In this document: piece by piece, positions 15,894-26,619 of the stretch
How positions within the stretch are numbered: position 1 is the first letter of the stretch
Layout of the letters: each line of letters begins with the position of its first letter
The notes under the pieces: generated by a model
The model's database searches: none
What the model was told of the DNA's origin: nothing
Seen by the model: only the letters and a program-made list of their open reading frames with translations
Made by a program: the position numbers and the translations under genes
Assembly: GCA_902776545.1 (NCBI GenBank)
Contig: CACYQO010000001.1
Location: 1-64,000 of the forward strand
Length of the DNA: 64,000 nucleotides
Source: an uncultured Prevotellaceae bacterium
GTDB taxonomy: Bacteria > Bacteroidota > Bacteroidia > Bacteroidales > Bacteroidaceae
Direction: 5' to 3'

Positions 15894-17021
15894 ATGAGTG
15901 AGCGTTTGTATATTATAGGAAATGGGTTTGACAGATATCATGGGGCGCCGTCGTCCTATTATGACTTCAGGACATATCTGACTCATCATAATGTGGATAT
16001 CATCAAGACGTTTGATTTGTACTTCGGACCGAGGTCGCTAGGGTGGACTTTGGCACATCCGATACTTATCGATTGGTATTTTGGGGATTTTCCTGATTTT
16101 CATCTTCCTATTCCAAAGAACGAGTGGTCGATGAAATGGCTGTGGAGCGATTTTGAGAGGTGTCTCTCGATGTTGAACCGCGAGAAACTGATGGATATAT
16201 TGGATGTGGAGCTGCCCAATCTTTTTGAGGATGATAAGGATTTTAACTACGGGGACTATTTTATTACTCTCGATGATATCAGTGAAAGGGTAAGGCTGTG
16301 CAGTTTCGAGATGCGGTATCAGTTTCATAAATGGATTAAGACGTTGCAATATGCCAAGGGGTATAAGCGAAGAATGATAGAACTGGACCGAGAGGCCTTA
16401 TACTTGAATTTTAATTATACGGAGTTCCTTGAGAGTGTGTATGGTGTGGCGCATGAGAATATTTGCTATATCCATGGGTCGAAGAGAGACAAATATGGTT
16501 CGCTGGTGTTGGGGCACCATTTGGAGGAGGAACGGGAATATGAGATGTGGATACATAAGAATAGGAATCGCAAACGTAACAGGCCAAATCTGAAAGGCAA
16601 GAACGGGAAGTATTTTGCCAATGACAAGTTGGGCTATCTGGCTTATTTCCTTGATAATCCGAAGAAGGGAAACTGGCGTAATCCGATACGATATTATGCT
16701 GCGGAGGGTGCAAAGGAGCGATTTGAGGGCTACTATCATGAGAGTTACAAGGATACGGAGACCGTGATACAGCAACATGAGGGCTTCTTTAGAAACTTGG
16801 GTGGGGTAAAAGAGATAACGGTTATAGGCCACTCAATGAGTGATGTGGATATGGCTTATTTTGAGAAGGTAGTTGCATCGATAGCTGATATCGGACAGGT
16901 GAGATGGCGGTTCAGCGTGTATTCGAAGCGGGATGAACAAAATGTGAAAAGACTGGTGAAAAGGCTAAATCTCCCTGTAGCGGAAAATGTCCAGACGTTT
17001 AGCCTACAGCCCAAATCTTGA
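15894..17021 (+). CDS. AbiH-like abortive-infection protein
   Basis: 375 residues. The start RLYIIGNGFDRYHGAPSSYY is the AbiH (PF14253) N-terminal motif, where GNGFD is the conserved core. The C-terminal part has ITVIGHSMSDVDMAYF, also typical of the family, and a mid-protein LNFNYTEFLE segment. AbiH was first found as a lactococcal phage-abortive protein; its mechanism is not settled. An in-frame start at 15822 would overlap the HD gene, but family members begin at the RLYIIGNG strand, so 15894 is chosen. The gap after the HD gene is 53 nt, larger than others in the cluster. It could be an independent system or the suicide effector of the cluster. Confidence 0.75.
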   Translation: MSERLYIIGNGFDRYHGAPSSYYDFRTYLTHHNVDIIKTFDLYFGPRSLGWTLAHPILIDWYFGDFPDFHLPIPKNEWSMKWLWSDFERCLSMLNREKLMDILDVELPNLFEDDKDFNYGDYFITLDDISERVRLCSFEMRYQFHKWIKTLQYAKGYKRRMIELDREALYLNFNYTEFLESVYGVAHENICYIHGSKRDKYGSLVLGHHLEEEREYEMWIHKNRNRKRNRPNLKGKNGKYFANDKLGYLAYFLDNPKKGNWRNPIRYYAAEGAKERFEGYYHESYKDTETVIQQHEGFFRNLGGVKEITVIGHSMSDVDMAYFEKVVASIADIGQVRWRFSVYSKRDEQNVKRLVKRLNLPVAENVQTFSLQPKS

Positions 17022-17209
17022 GTCTGGACTCGAATCCATTCGCCGGAACAAAGGGTGCTGTGAAGAGCAGATCCTCCGGAGACATGTTAACCCTGCAAGT
17101 TGGGGTTCTATAGTATGGATGTCGTATTGGAACATCCTTCGGGGTGTTGATGTAAACCAGGTTGTTAAGTAGAGGTCAAAGAACTCGAAAACAGACTGCG
17201 AATGGTTAT

Positions 17210-17244
17210 GGAGATAGTGGTTTCGGCCGTTGTCTCCTTTTTTT
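17210..17244 (+). terminator. intrinsic terminator of the defence operon
   Basis: GGAGA at 17210-17214 pairs with TCTCC at 17233-17237 around a G/C-containing loop, followed directly by seven T residues (17238-17244). It lies ~190 bp after AbiH and would end the long + strand transcript. Confidence 0.6.
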
Positions 17245-17290
17245 GTGGGGTATTTAGTTAAAAAAGGTGTTGATGTGTTGATATTTTGAA

Positions 17291-17308
17291 TTTAATTCAT
17301 TATCTTTG
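17291..17308 (+). promoter_or_regulatory. promoter -7 region (TATCTTTG) of the chimeric ORF
   Basis: A TATCTTTG box lies about 70-90 bp upstream of the ATG at 17383, with TTG about 20 bp upstream of it. The leader resembles that of the intact UpxY gene at 2451. Confidence 0.5.
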
Positions 17309-17382
17309 CGTCGATTATAATTGACTTCGAGAAAAACGGAGGTCAGAGTTGCAATCATTAAGCGGCTGAAGACCAGAGCGAT

Positions 17383-17823
17383 ATGATGACGACGAATCAA
17401 GATGAAAAAGATAGAGGGCGCGACACTGAGGTGTGTGGTGACCCTAAGATTTGGTTCCCGATGAGGGTGACGTATCAGCGGGAGATGAAGATCAAGAAGG
17501 CCGGCATCAACCCCAACCTCGTTGACTCTGAGGATCACATCCAGAGCAACATGGCCAAGGGTTGGCTCACACAGGCTCAGGCTGACGAGGCCCGTAAGAT
17601 CATTGCCGAGGCAAAGGTCGAGGGTGAGGCTCAGCTGAAGATGCCTATGATCGAGAACATCGCCAAGGGTCGCGTTCAGAAGTTCCTGAAGGAGAGCTGC
17701 CTGGTTGACCAGGAGTTCCAGTTCGGCGACGGCGACAAGGCTACTGTTGCTCAGTGGCTCGCCAAGCAGGACAAGGAGCTGAAGATCGTTGCCTTCAAGC
17801 GTTTCACGCTCGTTGCAGACTAA
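17383..17823 (+). CDS. chimeric ORF: UpxY N-terminal head fused to EF-Ts C-terminus
   Basis: 146 residues. Residues 1-36 copy the head of the UpxY protein at 2451 (CGDPKIWFPMRVTYQREMK). From about residue 37 (KKAGINPNLVDSEDHIQSN) to the end the sequence is the C-terminal ~110 residues of a Bacteroidota elongation factor Ts, ending VAFKRFTLVAD. Codon use changes at the joint: the tail uses C-ending, highly expressed-gene codons unlike the AT-rich head. A full EF-Ts is ~275-330 residues and needs its N-terminal UBA and core domains, so this product cannot replace it. It is either a recombination scar left by island insertion in or next to tsf, or an assembly joint. Confidence 0.75.
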   Translation: MMTTNQDEKDRGRDTEVCGDPKIWFPMRVTYQREMKIKKAGINPNLVDSEDHIQSNMAKGWLTQAQADEARKIIAEAKVEGEAQLKMPMIENIAKGRVQKFLKESCLVDQEFQFGDGDKATVAQWLAKQDKELKIVAFKRFTLVAD

Positions 17824-17830
17824 TCATAAT

Positions 17831-17862
17831 GAATCCCCCGCCAGTTGCGGGGGATTCTTATA
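17831..17862 (+). terminator. intrinsic terminator after the EF-Ts tail
   Basis: Perfect 11-bp stem: GAATCCCCCGC (17831-17841), loop CAGTT, GCGGGGGATTC (17847-17857), followed by TTATA. It is only 7 nt after the stop and is probably the native terminator of tsf. Confidence 0.85.
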
Positions 17863-17866
17863 TAAT

Positions 17867-17898
17867 AAAGCCTCACCGGATTGGTGAGGCTTTACTTT

Positions 17899-17900
<2 letters not shown>
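17867..17900. terminator. bidirectional intrinsic terminator
   Basis: Perfect 11-bp stem AAAGCCTCACC (17867-17877), loop GGATT, GGTGAGGCTTT (17883-17893), followed by a T-rich tract, and preceded by A-rich DNA that serves as the U tract in the other direction. It lies directly at the 3' end of the minus-strand esterase. Confidence 0.8.
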
Positions 17901-20254
<2,354 letters not shown>

Positions 20255-20268
20255 ACACTTCTTTTTTT

Positions 20269-20390
20269 GTTTATAGTTTATGGTTTATAGTTTATAGATG
20301 ATTACTTCTATAGACAGAATAGTTTTGAGACTGACCTGTGAATGGCTTGCACGGTATTCATCTATAAACTATAAACTTTAAACTATAAAC
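20269..20390. repeat. repeat family A, copy 1: inverted pair of TTTATAG oligomers
   Basis: The left arm repeats TTTATAGTTTATRG four times; the right arm is the complement (CTATAAACTATAAAC and variants). The inner part has ATGATTACTTCTATAGACAG and GGCTTGCACGGTATTCA. A second copy with the same inner sequences lies at 57071-57166, and a partial copy lies inside the flippase gene at 57306-57342. It separates the esterase and GH3 genes. Confidence 0.85.
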
Positions 20391-20394
20391 ATTA

Positions 20395-22776
20395 TTATCT
20401 CTTTAACAGGTTTAATTTCACATTGGGTTGCATCACGTTGTGGACCTTCTGCGTCCAAGCCTTCACTTTGGCAGTAGCCTTGGCCTCGACGGTGTTGGCA
20501 GAAGAGCAGATCATAAAGGTATAGACACCAGCATCGGTCTTCCAGGCTGAAGCCTTCTCGTTGAAGGAAGCGAGGTCAGAGGTCTTGACGGTCATAGTGA
20601 CAGTCTCCTCCTCACCAGGCTGTAGGAGTTTGGTCTTGGCATAGTTGCGCAGTTCCTTCTCAGGCTTGTTCATTTTCTTGCTGTTGGGAGCAGCCACGAA
20701 GAGCTCCACGACATTGCGGCCAGCACGCTTACCCGTATTCTTCACGTCCACCTTAATAGTATAGACACCATCCTCTTCCTCAACCTCCAGATCGTCGTAT
20801 TCGAAGGTGGTATAGCTGAGGCCGAAGCCGAAGGGATAAGCCACGGGCTTGCCGAAGCTGTCGAAGTAACGATAGCCCACATAGATATCTTCTTCGTAGT
20901 TCGTGAAGTCGATATTTGCCTGAGGTGTGCGCTCCTTTGGTGCCTGATCCTTGTTGTAGCCCCACATGAACATCGCACCCAGCGTCTTGTCATCTACGTT
21001 GGCAGGGAAGTTCTTGTCAGCATAGGCATCGCCATAGTTGATCTGGAAGGTCATCGGCAGCTTGCCAGAGGGATTCACCTTGCCGCTGAGCACATCAGCC
21101 ACAGAGAAACCGCTCTCCTGACCACCCTGCCAAGTGCAGACGAGGGCGTCAATCTGATCCTGCCAAGAGGCGACATCGATAGGACTGCAGATGTCGAGCA
21201 GCACAACAACCTTCTTGCCTTTTGCGTGATAAGCCTCGCTGACGGCCTTGATCAGTTCCTTCTCACCGTCTTTCAGGTAGAAGTCGCTCTCGCTGCGGTC
21301 AGCAGCTTCACCGCTCTTACGACCTAATGAGATGATGGCCACGTCACTACCCTCGATGGCGGCATTCAGTTCCTCAGCCGTAAACTGCTTCTCGTCAGCA
21401 CGCGCGGGAGGCATCAGCGAGAAAGGAGGACGGCCATTGGGGAAGAGGCGCTTCTCCTCGGCAGCAAGATGCTGGGTATAGACACCGATCAGCGGCTTGT
21501 AGACCTCATAACCTACGCTGCGCAGACCCTCGATCAAAGAAACAGTATAGTGACCTACACTCGTGCCTCCGAAGCCGGAACCACCAGAGATCCAATCATA
21601 GCTCGTGCAGCCGAAGAGAGCGACGCGCTTGCCTGTCAGCGGCAGGACATTTCTACTGACTCCTGACTCCTGACTCCCGACTCCTCCATTCTTCAACAGC
21701 ACAATACCATCGGCACCTACCTCGCGAACCGTCTTGGCATGAGCCTTCAGATTGGGCTCGTTGCTATACTTATATCCCTTAAAGTTATGTGTCTTTATCA
21801 CATATTCTAATATACGCTTCACGTTGGCGTCGAGCACCTCCATCGGCAGCTTGCCGCTCTTGGCGGCCTCGAGGATAGCCTGATACTGCTTATCCTGTCC
21901 AGGCTGCAGCATATCGTTACCAGCCAGCATGGCGGCTACGGCATCATCGCCGGCATTCCAGTCAGACACGTACATACCCTTCCAACCCCACTCGTCACGG
22001 ACGATGGTGGTCAGCAAGTCGTAGTTCTGTACTGCATACGGACCATTCAGTTTATTATAAGAGGTCATGATGGTCCAGGGTTCGCTTTCCTTCACCATAA
22101 TCTCAAAGGCCTTCAGGTAGATCTCACGCAAGGCACGCTGCGACACCTGGGATATGTTGTTGTTTCTGTTGGTTTCCTGGTTGTTGGCCACGAAGTGCTT
22201 CGGACAAGCAGCCGTACCCTCGCTCTGCACGCCACGCACATAACCTGCGCCGATGGTGCCGGAGAGGTAGGGATCCTCTGAGTAATACTCGTGGTTACGT
22301 CCGCACAGTGGATTGCGGATGAGGTTCATCGCAGGCGAGAGAATCCAGTCGAGACCGAACTCGCGCACCTCGTTGCCGATGCCCTGTCCCACCTTGAAGG
22401 CAGCCTCACGGTCCCACGTCGAGGCGAGTGTCATCGAAGCCACGAAGTCGGTGGGGTAATAATCATTATGATCCCACGCACGGGTAGCATTCATGCGGAG
22501 ACCCTGCTGAGAATCAGCACAATAAGTCTCGGGGATACCCAGACGGGTCACGGAGAACGTGCTGCCTGCGGTGCCGGGGAACTTCGCGTCGTCGTTGAAG
22601 TGCATACCACGGCCAAGCACCATGTGGCACTTCTCCTCCAGCGTCATCGCCTTCACGACCTCGTCGATGTTTGCCGCCGTGAGTATCTGGGCGGACATAC
22701 GAAGGCAGTAGCCGCACAAGGCGCCCACAGCCACAACTACCATACTAATCTCATGAATCAAAAACTTTCTTATCAT
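20395..22776 (-). CDS. glycoside hydrolase family 3 (beta-glucosidase/xylosidase-like)
   Basis: 793 residues. A signal peptide is followed by the GH3 N-terminal domain (CGRNHEYYSEDPYLSG; KHFVANNQETNRN; nucleophile Asp in MYVSDWNAG near residue 272), the C-terminal alpha/beta domain and a fibronectin-III-like domain (PFGFGLSYTTFEYDDL). GH3 enzymes release terminal glucose or xylose. It heads the minus-strand GH3-CE1-CE1 unit and has the conserved 80-bp block 101 bp upstream of its start. Oddity: near residue 369 the peptide GSQESGVSR is encoded by a tandem GGAGTCA repeat (family D) inserted in frame between LLKNGG and the next strand. Confidence 0.9.
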   Translation of the reverse strand: MIRKFLIHEISMVVVAVGALCGYCLRMSAQILTAANIDEVVKAMTLEEKCHMVLGRGMHFNDDAKFPGTAGSTFSVTRLGIPETYCADSQQGLRMNATRAWDHNDYYPTDFVASMTLASTWDREAAFKVGQGIGNEVREFGLDWILSPAMNLIRNPLCGRNHEYYSEDPYLSGTIGAGYVRGVQSEGTAACPKHFVANNQETNRNNNISQVSQRALREIYLKAFEIMVKESEPWTIMTSYNKLNGPYAVQNYDLLTTIVRDEWGWKGMYVSDWNAGDDAVAAMLAGNDMLQPGQDKQYQAILEAAKSGKLPMEVLDANVKRILEYVIKTHNFKGYKYSNEPNLKAHAKTVREVGADGIVLLKNGGVGSQESGVSRNVLPLTGKRVALFGCTSYDWISGGSGFGGTSVGHYTVSLIEGLRSVGYEVYKPLIGVYTQHLAAEEKRLFPNGRPPFSLMPPARADEKQFTAEELNAAIEGSDVAIISLGRKSGEAADRSESDFYLKDGEKELIKAVSEAYHAKGKKVVVLLDICSPIDVASWQDQIDALVCTWQGGQESGFSVADVLSGKVNPSGKLPMTFQINYGDAYADKNFPANVDDKTLGAMFMWGYNKDQAPKERTPQANIDFTNYEEDIYVGYRYFDSFGKPVAYPFGFGLSYTTFEYDDLEVEEEDGVYTIKVDVKNTGKRAGRNVVELFVAAPNSKKMNKPEKELRNYAKTKLLQPGEEETVTMTVKTSDLASFNEKASAWKTDAGVYTFMICSSANTVEAKATAKVKAWTQKVHNVMQPNVKLNLLKR
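21655..21687 (-). repeat. repeat family D (GGAGTCA tandem) inside GH3
   Basis: About 33 bp of tandem TGACTCC (GGAGTCA on the coding strand) encoding SQESGVSR-type peptide. The same tandem occurs in frame inside the hybrid two-component gene at 45759-45796. Confidence 0.85.
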
Positions 22777-22876
22777 ATCTTACTGAATTAATTGTTAGTC
22801 GATGCAAATATACGAAATCTTTTTCGTTTTGCTGGTGCAAAGGTCGTTATTATTTCATAAAGGTGTTGTCTGTTGC

Positions 22877-22956
22877 GTTCTTTTGATTGTCCGACGTGTT
22901 CAAAAACGCCTTCCTGTTTTCCGATTTGTTCAAATCCGTTCCGATTCGTTCAAAAC
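22877..22956 (-). promoter_or_regulatory. conserved 80-bp upstream block, copy 1 (candidate PUL operator)
   Basis: This 80-bp block matches 43398-43477 at 65 of 80 positions without gaps. It contains GTTCTTTTGATTGTCC and three GTTCAAA repeats. It begins 101 bp upstream of the GH3 start; the other copy begins 119 bp upstream of SusC. A binding site for the hybrid two-component regulator at 44336 is the natural candidate. Confidence 0.65.
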
Positions 22957-23074
22957 CGTTCATCACGTCACGTCTCTCTCCCGACAGTTTGCGTTTATCT
23001 CCCATTATTGACACTATTCTGTCAAACAAATAAAAAAGTCTCTTCGTTTTCGTGCTGGTTTGAAACTTTTTGCC

Positions 23075-23082
23075 TATCTTTG
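23075..23082 (+). promoter_or_regulatory. -7 promoter box (TATCTTTG) for GH2
   Basis: TAnnTTTG match 20 bp upstream of the ATG at 23103. This implies a very short leader, so an upstream in-frame start at 23070 is ruled out because it would precede the transcript start. Confidence 0.7.
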
Positions 23083-23102
23083 CATCATCAATCAAAAAGA
23101 CA

Positions 23103-25544
23103 ATGACTAATATGAGACTAAAAACAATGCTTGTGGCGACCGTCGCCTGCCTGTTTACCATCACCCTGAGTGCGCAATCCCAGCGCGAGACCGTCCGCCT
23201 CGACAAGGGTTGGAAGTTCGCCTTTGGCCACGCCGCCGATCCCCAAAAAGACTTCGGCTGCGGCACGGAGTACTTCAACTATCTGACGAAGGCCAACTCC
23301 ATCCACAACGAGGGTCCCTACTCTCGCAAATTCAACGATTCCACGTGGCAGGAGGTGCAGATACCTCACGACTGGGTGCCTACCCTGCCCTATGCCCGTG
23401 AGGCGAGCCACTCCCACGGCTATAAGACCGTCGGCTGGAAGTACCCTGCCACCAGCGTGGGCTGGTATCGCAAGGTCTTCACCATCGGCGAGGAGGACTT
23501 CGGCAAGCGCCTCCAACTGCGCTTCGACGGCATCTTCCGCAACGCCCAGGTGTGGTTCAACGGCTTCTACATGGGTACGGAGCCTAGCGGCTATGTCACA
23601 CAGATCTACGACATCACACCTTATATTAACTATGGTGGCGACAACCTCATTTGCGTCCGTGCCGACGCCTCGCTCGAGGAGGGCTGGTTCTACGAGGGTG
23701 CAGGCATCTATCGCGACGTGTGGCTCGAGAAATCCGCTCAGGTCAGCGTGGCCCCCTTCGGCACGTTCGTTCATGCCCAGCTCGAGAATCATGGGGCCGT
23801 GCTCACCATCGAGACAGAAATACACAACAATGGTCTGACGGCTCAGCAGTGTGAAATCTCTCAGCGTCTGCTTGATGCCGACGGCCACGAAATTGCCAAG
23901 ACCTCCGCTGCCAGCCTCAGCCTGAAGGCGAAGCAGACCTCCGCCACGCAGCAGACGCTCACCGTCAGCCAGCCCCGTCTCTGGAGTCCCGTCGATCCCT
24001 ATCTCTATCAGGTGGAGACAACCGTCAGTCAAAACGGCAAGGTAGTCGATGTCTATCTGACCACCACGGGCATCCGCTCCATCGCCTTCGATGCCCAGCG
24101 TGGCTTCCACCTCAACGGCGAGCCGCTGAAACTCAAGGGCGTCAACCTCCATCAGGACCATGCCGGCGTGGGGGCTGCCATCCCCGATGCTTTGCAGGCC
24201 TGGCGTATCAGGCAACTGAAACAGTTCGGCTGCAATGCCTACCGTGCCTCACATAATCCCATGACGCCAGCCCTGCTCGATATCTGCGACCGTGAGGGCA
24301 TCCTCGTCATCGACGAGAACCGTCTGATGGGCATCAACGAGGAGCATCTGCGCCTTTTGGAGCGGATGATCAAGCGCGACAGGAACCATCCTTCGATCAT
24401 CCTCTGGAGCGACGGCAACGAGGAGTGGGGGCTGGAGAACACCATCCAGGGCATCCGTCTGGCCGAGGCGATGCGCGAATATACAAAGCTCTATGACCCC
24501 ACACGTCCCAGCACAGTGGCGAATGCGGGAGGCACCGAACTCATCAAGGGCCTCGACGTCGTGGGCTTCAACTATATCGTCCAGAACGATGTCGACAACC
24601 GCAAGAAAGCCCATCCAGACTGGAAGATCGTAGGTACTGAGGAGACCACGGGCTGTGGCACACGAGGCTGGTACTTCAACTCGCCCGACTATCCAGGACG
24701 CATGGTTTCCATGAATCGCGACACCACCCATCACCATGTGGAGAACGTCATCGAGCGCGGCTGGCAGTTCTATGCCGACCGTCCCTGGGGCGCAGGACTC
24801 TTCTATTGGACAGGCTTCGACTATCGCGGCGAGCCCAATCCCCTCGTCTTCCCTGCCCACGACTCCGAATTCGGCATCCTCGACTACTGCGGCTTCTGGA
24901 AAGACGAGGCGTGGTATCTGAAATCGTGGTGGACCAATGAACCTACACTCCATATCTTCCCCCACTGGAACCTGCAGGGCCACGAGGGCGAGACCATCGA
25001 ACTTTGGGCTTACAGCAACTGCGACGAGGTGGAACTCGTCGTCAACGGCCAAAAGCTCGGTCGTCAGACGATGCCCAAGAACGGACACCTGAAGTGGAAC
25101 GCCGTCTATCAGTCTGGCCGCGTGGTGGCCTACGGCTATAAGAACGGCAAGCGCATCCTCACGGAGACCATCGAGACCACGAAGCCTGCCGCTAAGACCG
25201 TGCTCAAGGCAGACCGCAGCCAGATTACTGCCGACGGTCGCGACCTCGCCGTCATCACCATCGAGGTGCAGGATCAGAAAGGCCGCATCGTACCCGATGC
25301 CTGTCCCGTGCTCACCTTCACCCTCACGGGCAACGGCCGCATCCTCGGAGCCGGCAATGGCGATCCCTCCTATCCCGGCCTCGACCATCCTGACGCTATG
25401 GACTGCCGACAGTTCACCATCCCAGCCTTCAACGGTCTGGCCCAACTGCTCATCCAGAGCACCGACGACGCCGGCACCCTGCAGCTCACCTGCACCTCCG
25501 AAGGCCTCAACACTTCAACGATACAACTCAACACAATGAAATAA
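23103..25544 (+). CDS. secreted glycoside hydrolase family 2 (beta-galactosidase-like)
   Basis: 813 residues. A signal peptide (cleavage near TLSAQ) is followed by the GH2 sugar-binding domain (WKFAFGH; VQIPHDW; GWYRKVF), an immunoglobulin-like domain and a TIM barrel with LKGVNLHQDH, CNAYRASHNPMTPALLD, ILWSDGNEEWG (acid/base Glu about 439) and IVGTEETTGCGTRG (nucleophile region). The C-terminus has a DUF4982-like beta domain (VELVVNGQKLG) and a Big-type domain. Members act on beta-galactosides, beta-glucuronides or beta-mannosides; the substrate cannot be read from sequence. It diverges from the GH3 unit across a shared regulatory region. Confidence 0.9.
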   Translation: MTNMRLKTMLVATVACLFTITLSAQSQRETVRLDKGWKFAFGHAADPQKDFGCGTEYFNYLTKANSIHNEGPYSRKFNDSTWQEVQIPHDWVPTLPYAREASHSHGYKTVGWKYPATSVGWYRKVFTIGEEDFGKRLQLRFDGIFRNAQVWFNGFYMGTEPSGYVTQIYDITPYINYGGDNLICVRADASLEEGWFYEGAGIYRDVWLEKSAQVSVAPFGTFVHAQLENHGAVLTIETEIHNNGLTAQQCEISQRLLDADGHEIAKTSAASLSLKAKQTSATQQTLTVSQPRLWSPVDPYLYQVETTVSQNGKVVDVYLTTTGIRSIAFDAQRGFHLNGEPLKLKGVNLHQDHAGVGAAIPDALQAWRIRQLKQFGCNAYRASHNPMTPALLDICDREGILVIDENRLMGINEEHLRLLERMIKRDRNHPSIILWSDGNEEWGLENTIQGIRLAEAMREYTKLYDPTRPSTVANAGGTELIKGLDVVGFNYIVQNDVDNRKKAHPDWKIVGTEETTGCGTRGWYFNSPDYPGRMVSMNRDTTHHHVENVIERGWQFYADRPWGAGLFYWTGFDYRGEPNPLVFPAHDSEFGILDYCGFWKDEAWYLKSWWTNEPTLHIFPHWNLQGHEGETIELWAYSNCDEVELVVNGQKLGRQTMPKNGHLKWNAVYQSGRVVAYGYKNGKRILTETIETTKPAAKTVLKADRSQITADGRDLAVITIEVQDQKGRIVPDACPVLTFTLTGNGRILGAGNGDPSYPGLDHPDAMDCRQFTIPAFNGLAQLLIQSTDDAGTLQLTCTSEGLNTSTIQLNTMK

Positions 25545-25582
25545 GCATATAGGACTCGCAGGGATGCGAGTCCTATATGCTT
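25543..25582 (+). terminator. 18-bp perfect hairpin N, copy 1 (terminator/repeat)
   Basis: AAGCATATAGGACTCGCA (25543-25560), loop GGGA, then the perfect complement (25565-25582). It starts inside the GH2 stop codon. A second copy at 26362-26401 has the loop in the opposite orientation. Confidence 0.8.
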
Positions 25583-25662
25583 ACTAATCAATAACCAAAA
25601 ACCAAAAGCAATCGTCCAAACCGCCTCAAAATGTGTCGCATGAAAAGAAAGTTCCATTATTA

Positions 25663-25694
25663 TTTGGTGCCTTCAACAATTATCCTTACCTTTG
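25663..25694 (+). promoter_or_regulatory. full promoter (-33 TTTG, 20 bp, -7 TACCTTTG) for the OMP gene
   Basis: TTTG at 25663-25666 and TACCTTTG at 25687-25694 with a 20-bp spacer match the Bacteroidota consensus. The surrounding ~55 bp are duplicated at 26600-26655. Confidence 0.8.
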
Positions 25695-25773
25695 CATTTT
25701 GTATATGCTGACCGCCAACTGGCGTCGTCAAGCAGAACGCGAAATAGTAATATACGGTTTAAAGATTACAATA

Positions 25774-26328
25774 ATGAAAAAAGTTTTGTTAATGGTCATA
25801 GCCGCCATGATGGCTACCGCAAGTGTGAAAGCACAGGAAGAGGTGGAGATGCCGATGAACGAGTTTGCCGTGGCCTATGGTACAGGCTCTAACACTGACC
25901 TCATCGGGACAATTGCTAAGGGTATGTTTACCGGTAAGCAGCTTGACTTCTGGGGACCTCTCAGCTTTGAATATTTTCATCGTCTGAATAGTAACAACAG
26001 GTTCGGACTCGGTGCCGTCTTTGTTGTCGCAGGCTGTAAATGGGATGACGATAAGGATGCCAAAACGACCTTCTTCACCATCATGCCCGCTGCGAAGTAC
26101 AACTGGGTGGTCAAGAAACACTTCAGCATGTATTCCAAGGCAGCCGTCGGTATCACCTTCAGGTCTGAAAGTGGCAAGGACGAGAGCAAGAATGACGGGG
26201 GTGGCGCTAACTTCAACTTCCATTTGACAGGTATCGGTCTGGAGTTCGGAAGTGTTGTCCGCATCTTCGGTGAAGCCGGTTTTGGTGAGCAGGGTGTCTT
26301 CCTCGCCGGTCTGAGACTGAAGCTCTAA
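25774..26328 (+). CDS. small outer-membrane beta-barrel-like protein
   Basis: 184 residues with a clear signal peptide (MKKVLLMVIAAMMATASVKAQ), then alternating polar/hydrophobic strands ending in the aromatic/hydrophobic C-terminus VFLAGLRLKL, as for an 8-10-strand barrel. No specific family is recognised. It has its own promoter and is bracketed by duplicated hairpin and promoter modules (25543-25694 and 26362-26651), so it looks like a cassette. The start at 25774 is set by the signal peptide. Confidence 0.7.
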   Translation: MKKVLLMVIAAMMATASVKAQEEVEMPMNEFAVAYGTGSNTDLIGTIAKGMFTGKQLDFWGPLSFEYFHRLNSNNRFGLGAVFVVAGCKWDDDKDAKTTFFTIMPAAKYNWVVKKHFSMYSKAAVGITFRSESGKDESKNDGGGANFNFHLTGIGLEFGSVVRIFGEAGFGEQGVFLAGLRLKL

Positions 26329-26361
26329 AAGAGGTTTTTCCGCTGATTATATACACTATTC

Positions 26362-26401
26362 AAGCATATAGGACCCGCATCCCTGCGAGTCCTATATGCT
26401 T
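26362..26401 (+). repeat. hairpin N, copy 2 (loop inverted)
   Basis: AAGCATATAGGACCCGCA, loop TCCC, then the complement with one mismatch. Apart from that base it is the reverse complement of copy 1, while the flanking ACTAATCAATAACC stretch is in direct orientation in both. Confidence 0.8.
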
Positions 26402-26619
26402 ACTAATCAATAACCAAAAACCAAAAGCATTATGAAAAAACTAACTCTAACTAACTCATGTATGAATCTTAAATCTGATGCAAAGTTACGGCGATTTCCG
26501 TCTCATTCCAAACATTCCCGCCTTTTTCTCTCCAACTTATAGCGACAACGCTCCTGTCAGGCGACAAAACGCCCAAACCACCTCAAAACCTGTCGCCTGA
26601 TAAGAAAGTTCCATTATTA

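Larger units (their letters stand above)
17022..17382. other. intergenic region between AbiH and the chimeric ORF
   Basis: About 360 bp containing a terminator (17210-17244) and a promoter (17291-17298). The remaining ~190 bp after the AbiH stop holds no gene I can support. Confidence 0.6.

Noticed and set aside
17018-17045. tRNA-like T-arm (GGACTCGAATCC)
   Set aside because: The flanking bases do not form a 5-bp T stem and no acceptor, D or anticodon arms are present; it overlaps the end of the AbiH gene.
23118-25445. Two long minus-strand ORFs (365 and 398 residues) opposite GH2
   Set aside because: Shadows of the GC-rich GH2 gene, with low-complexity acidic/hydrophobic composition and no domain.
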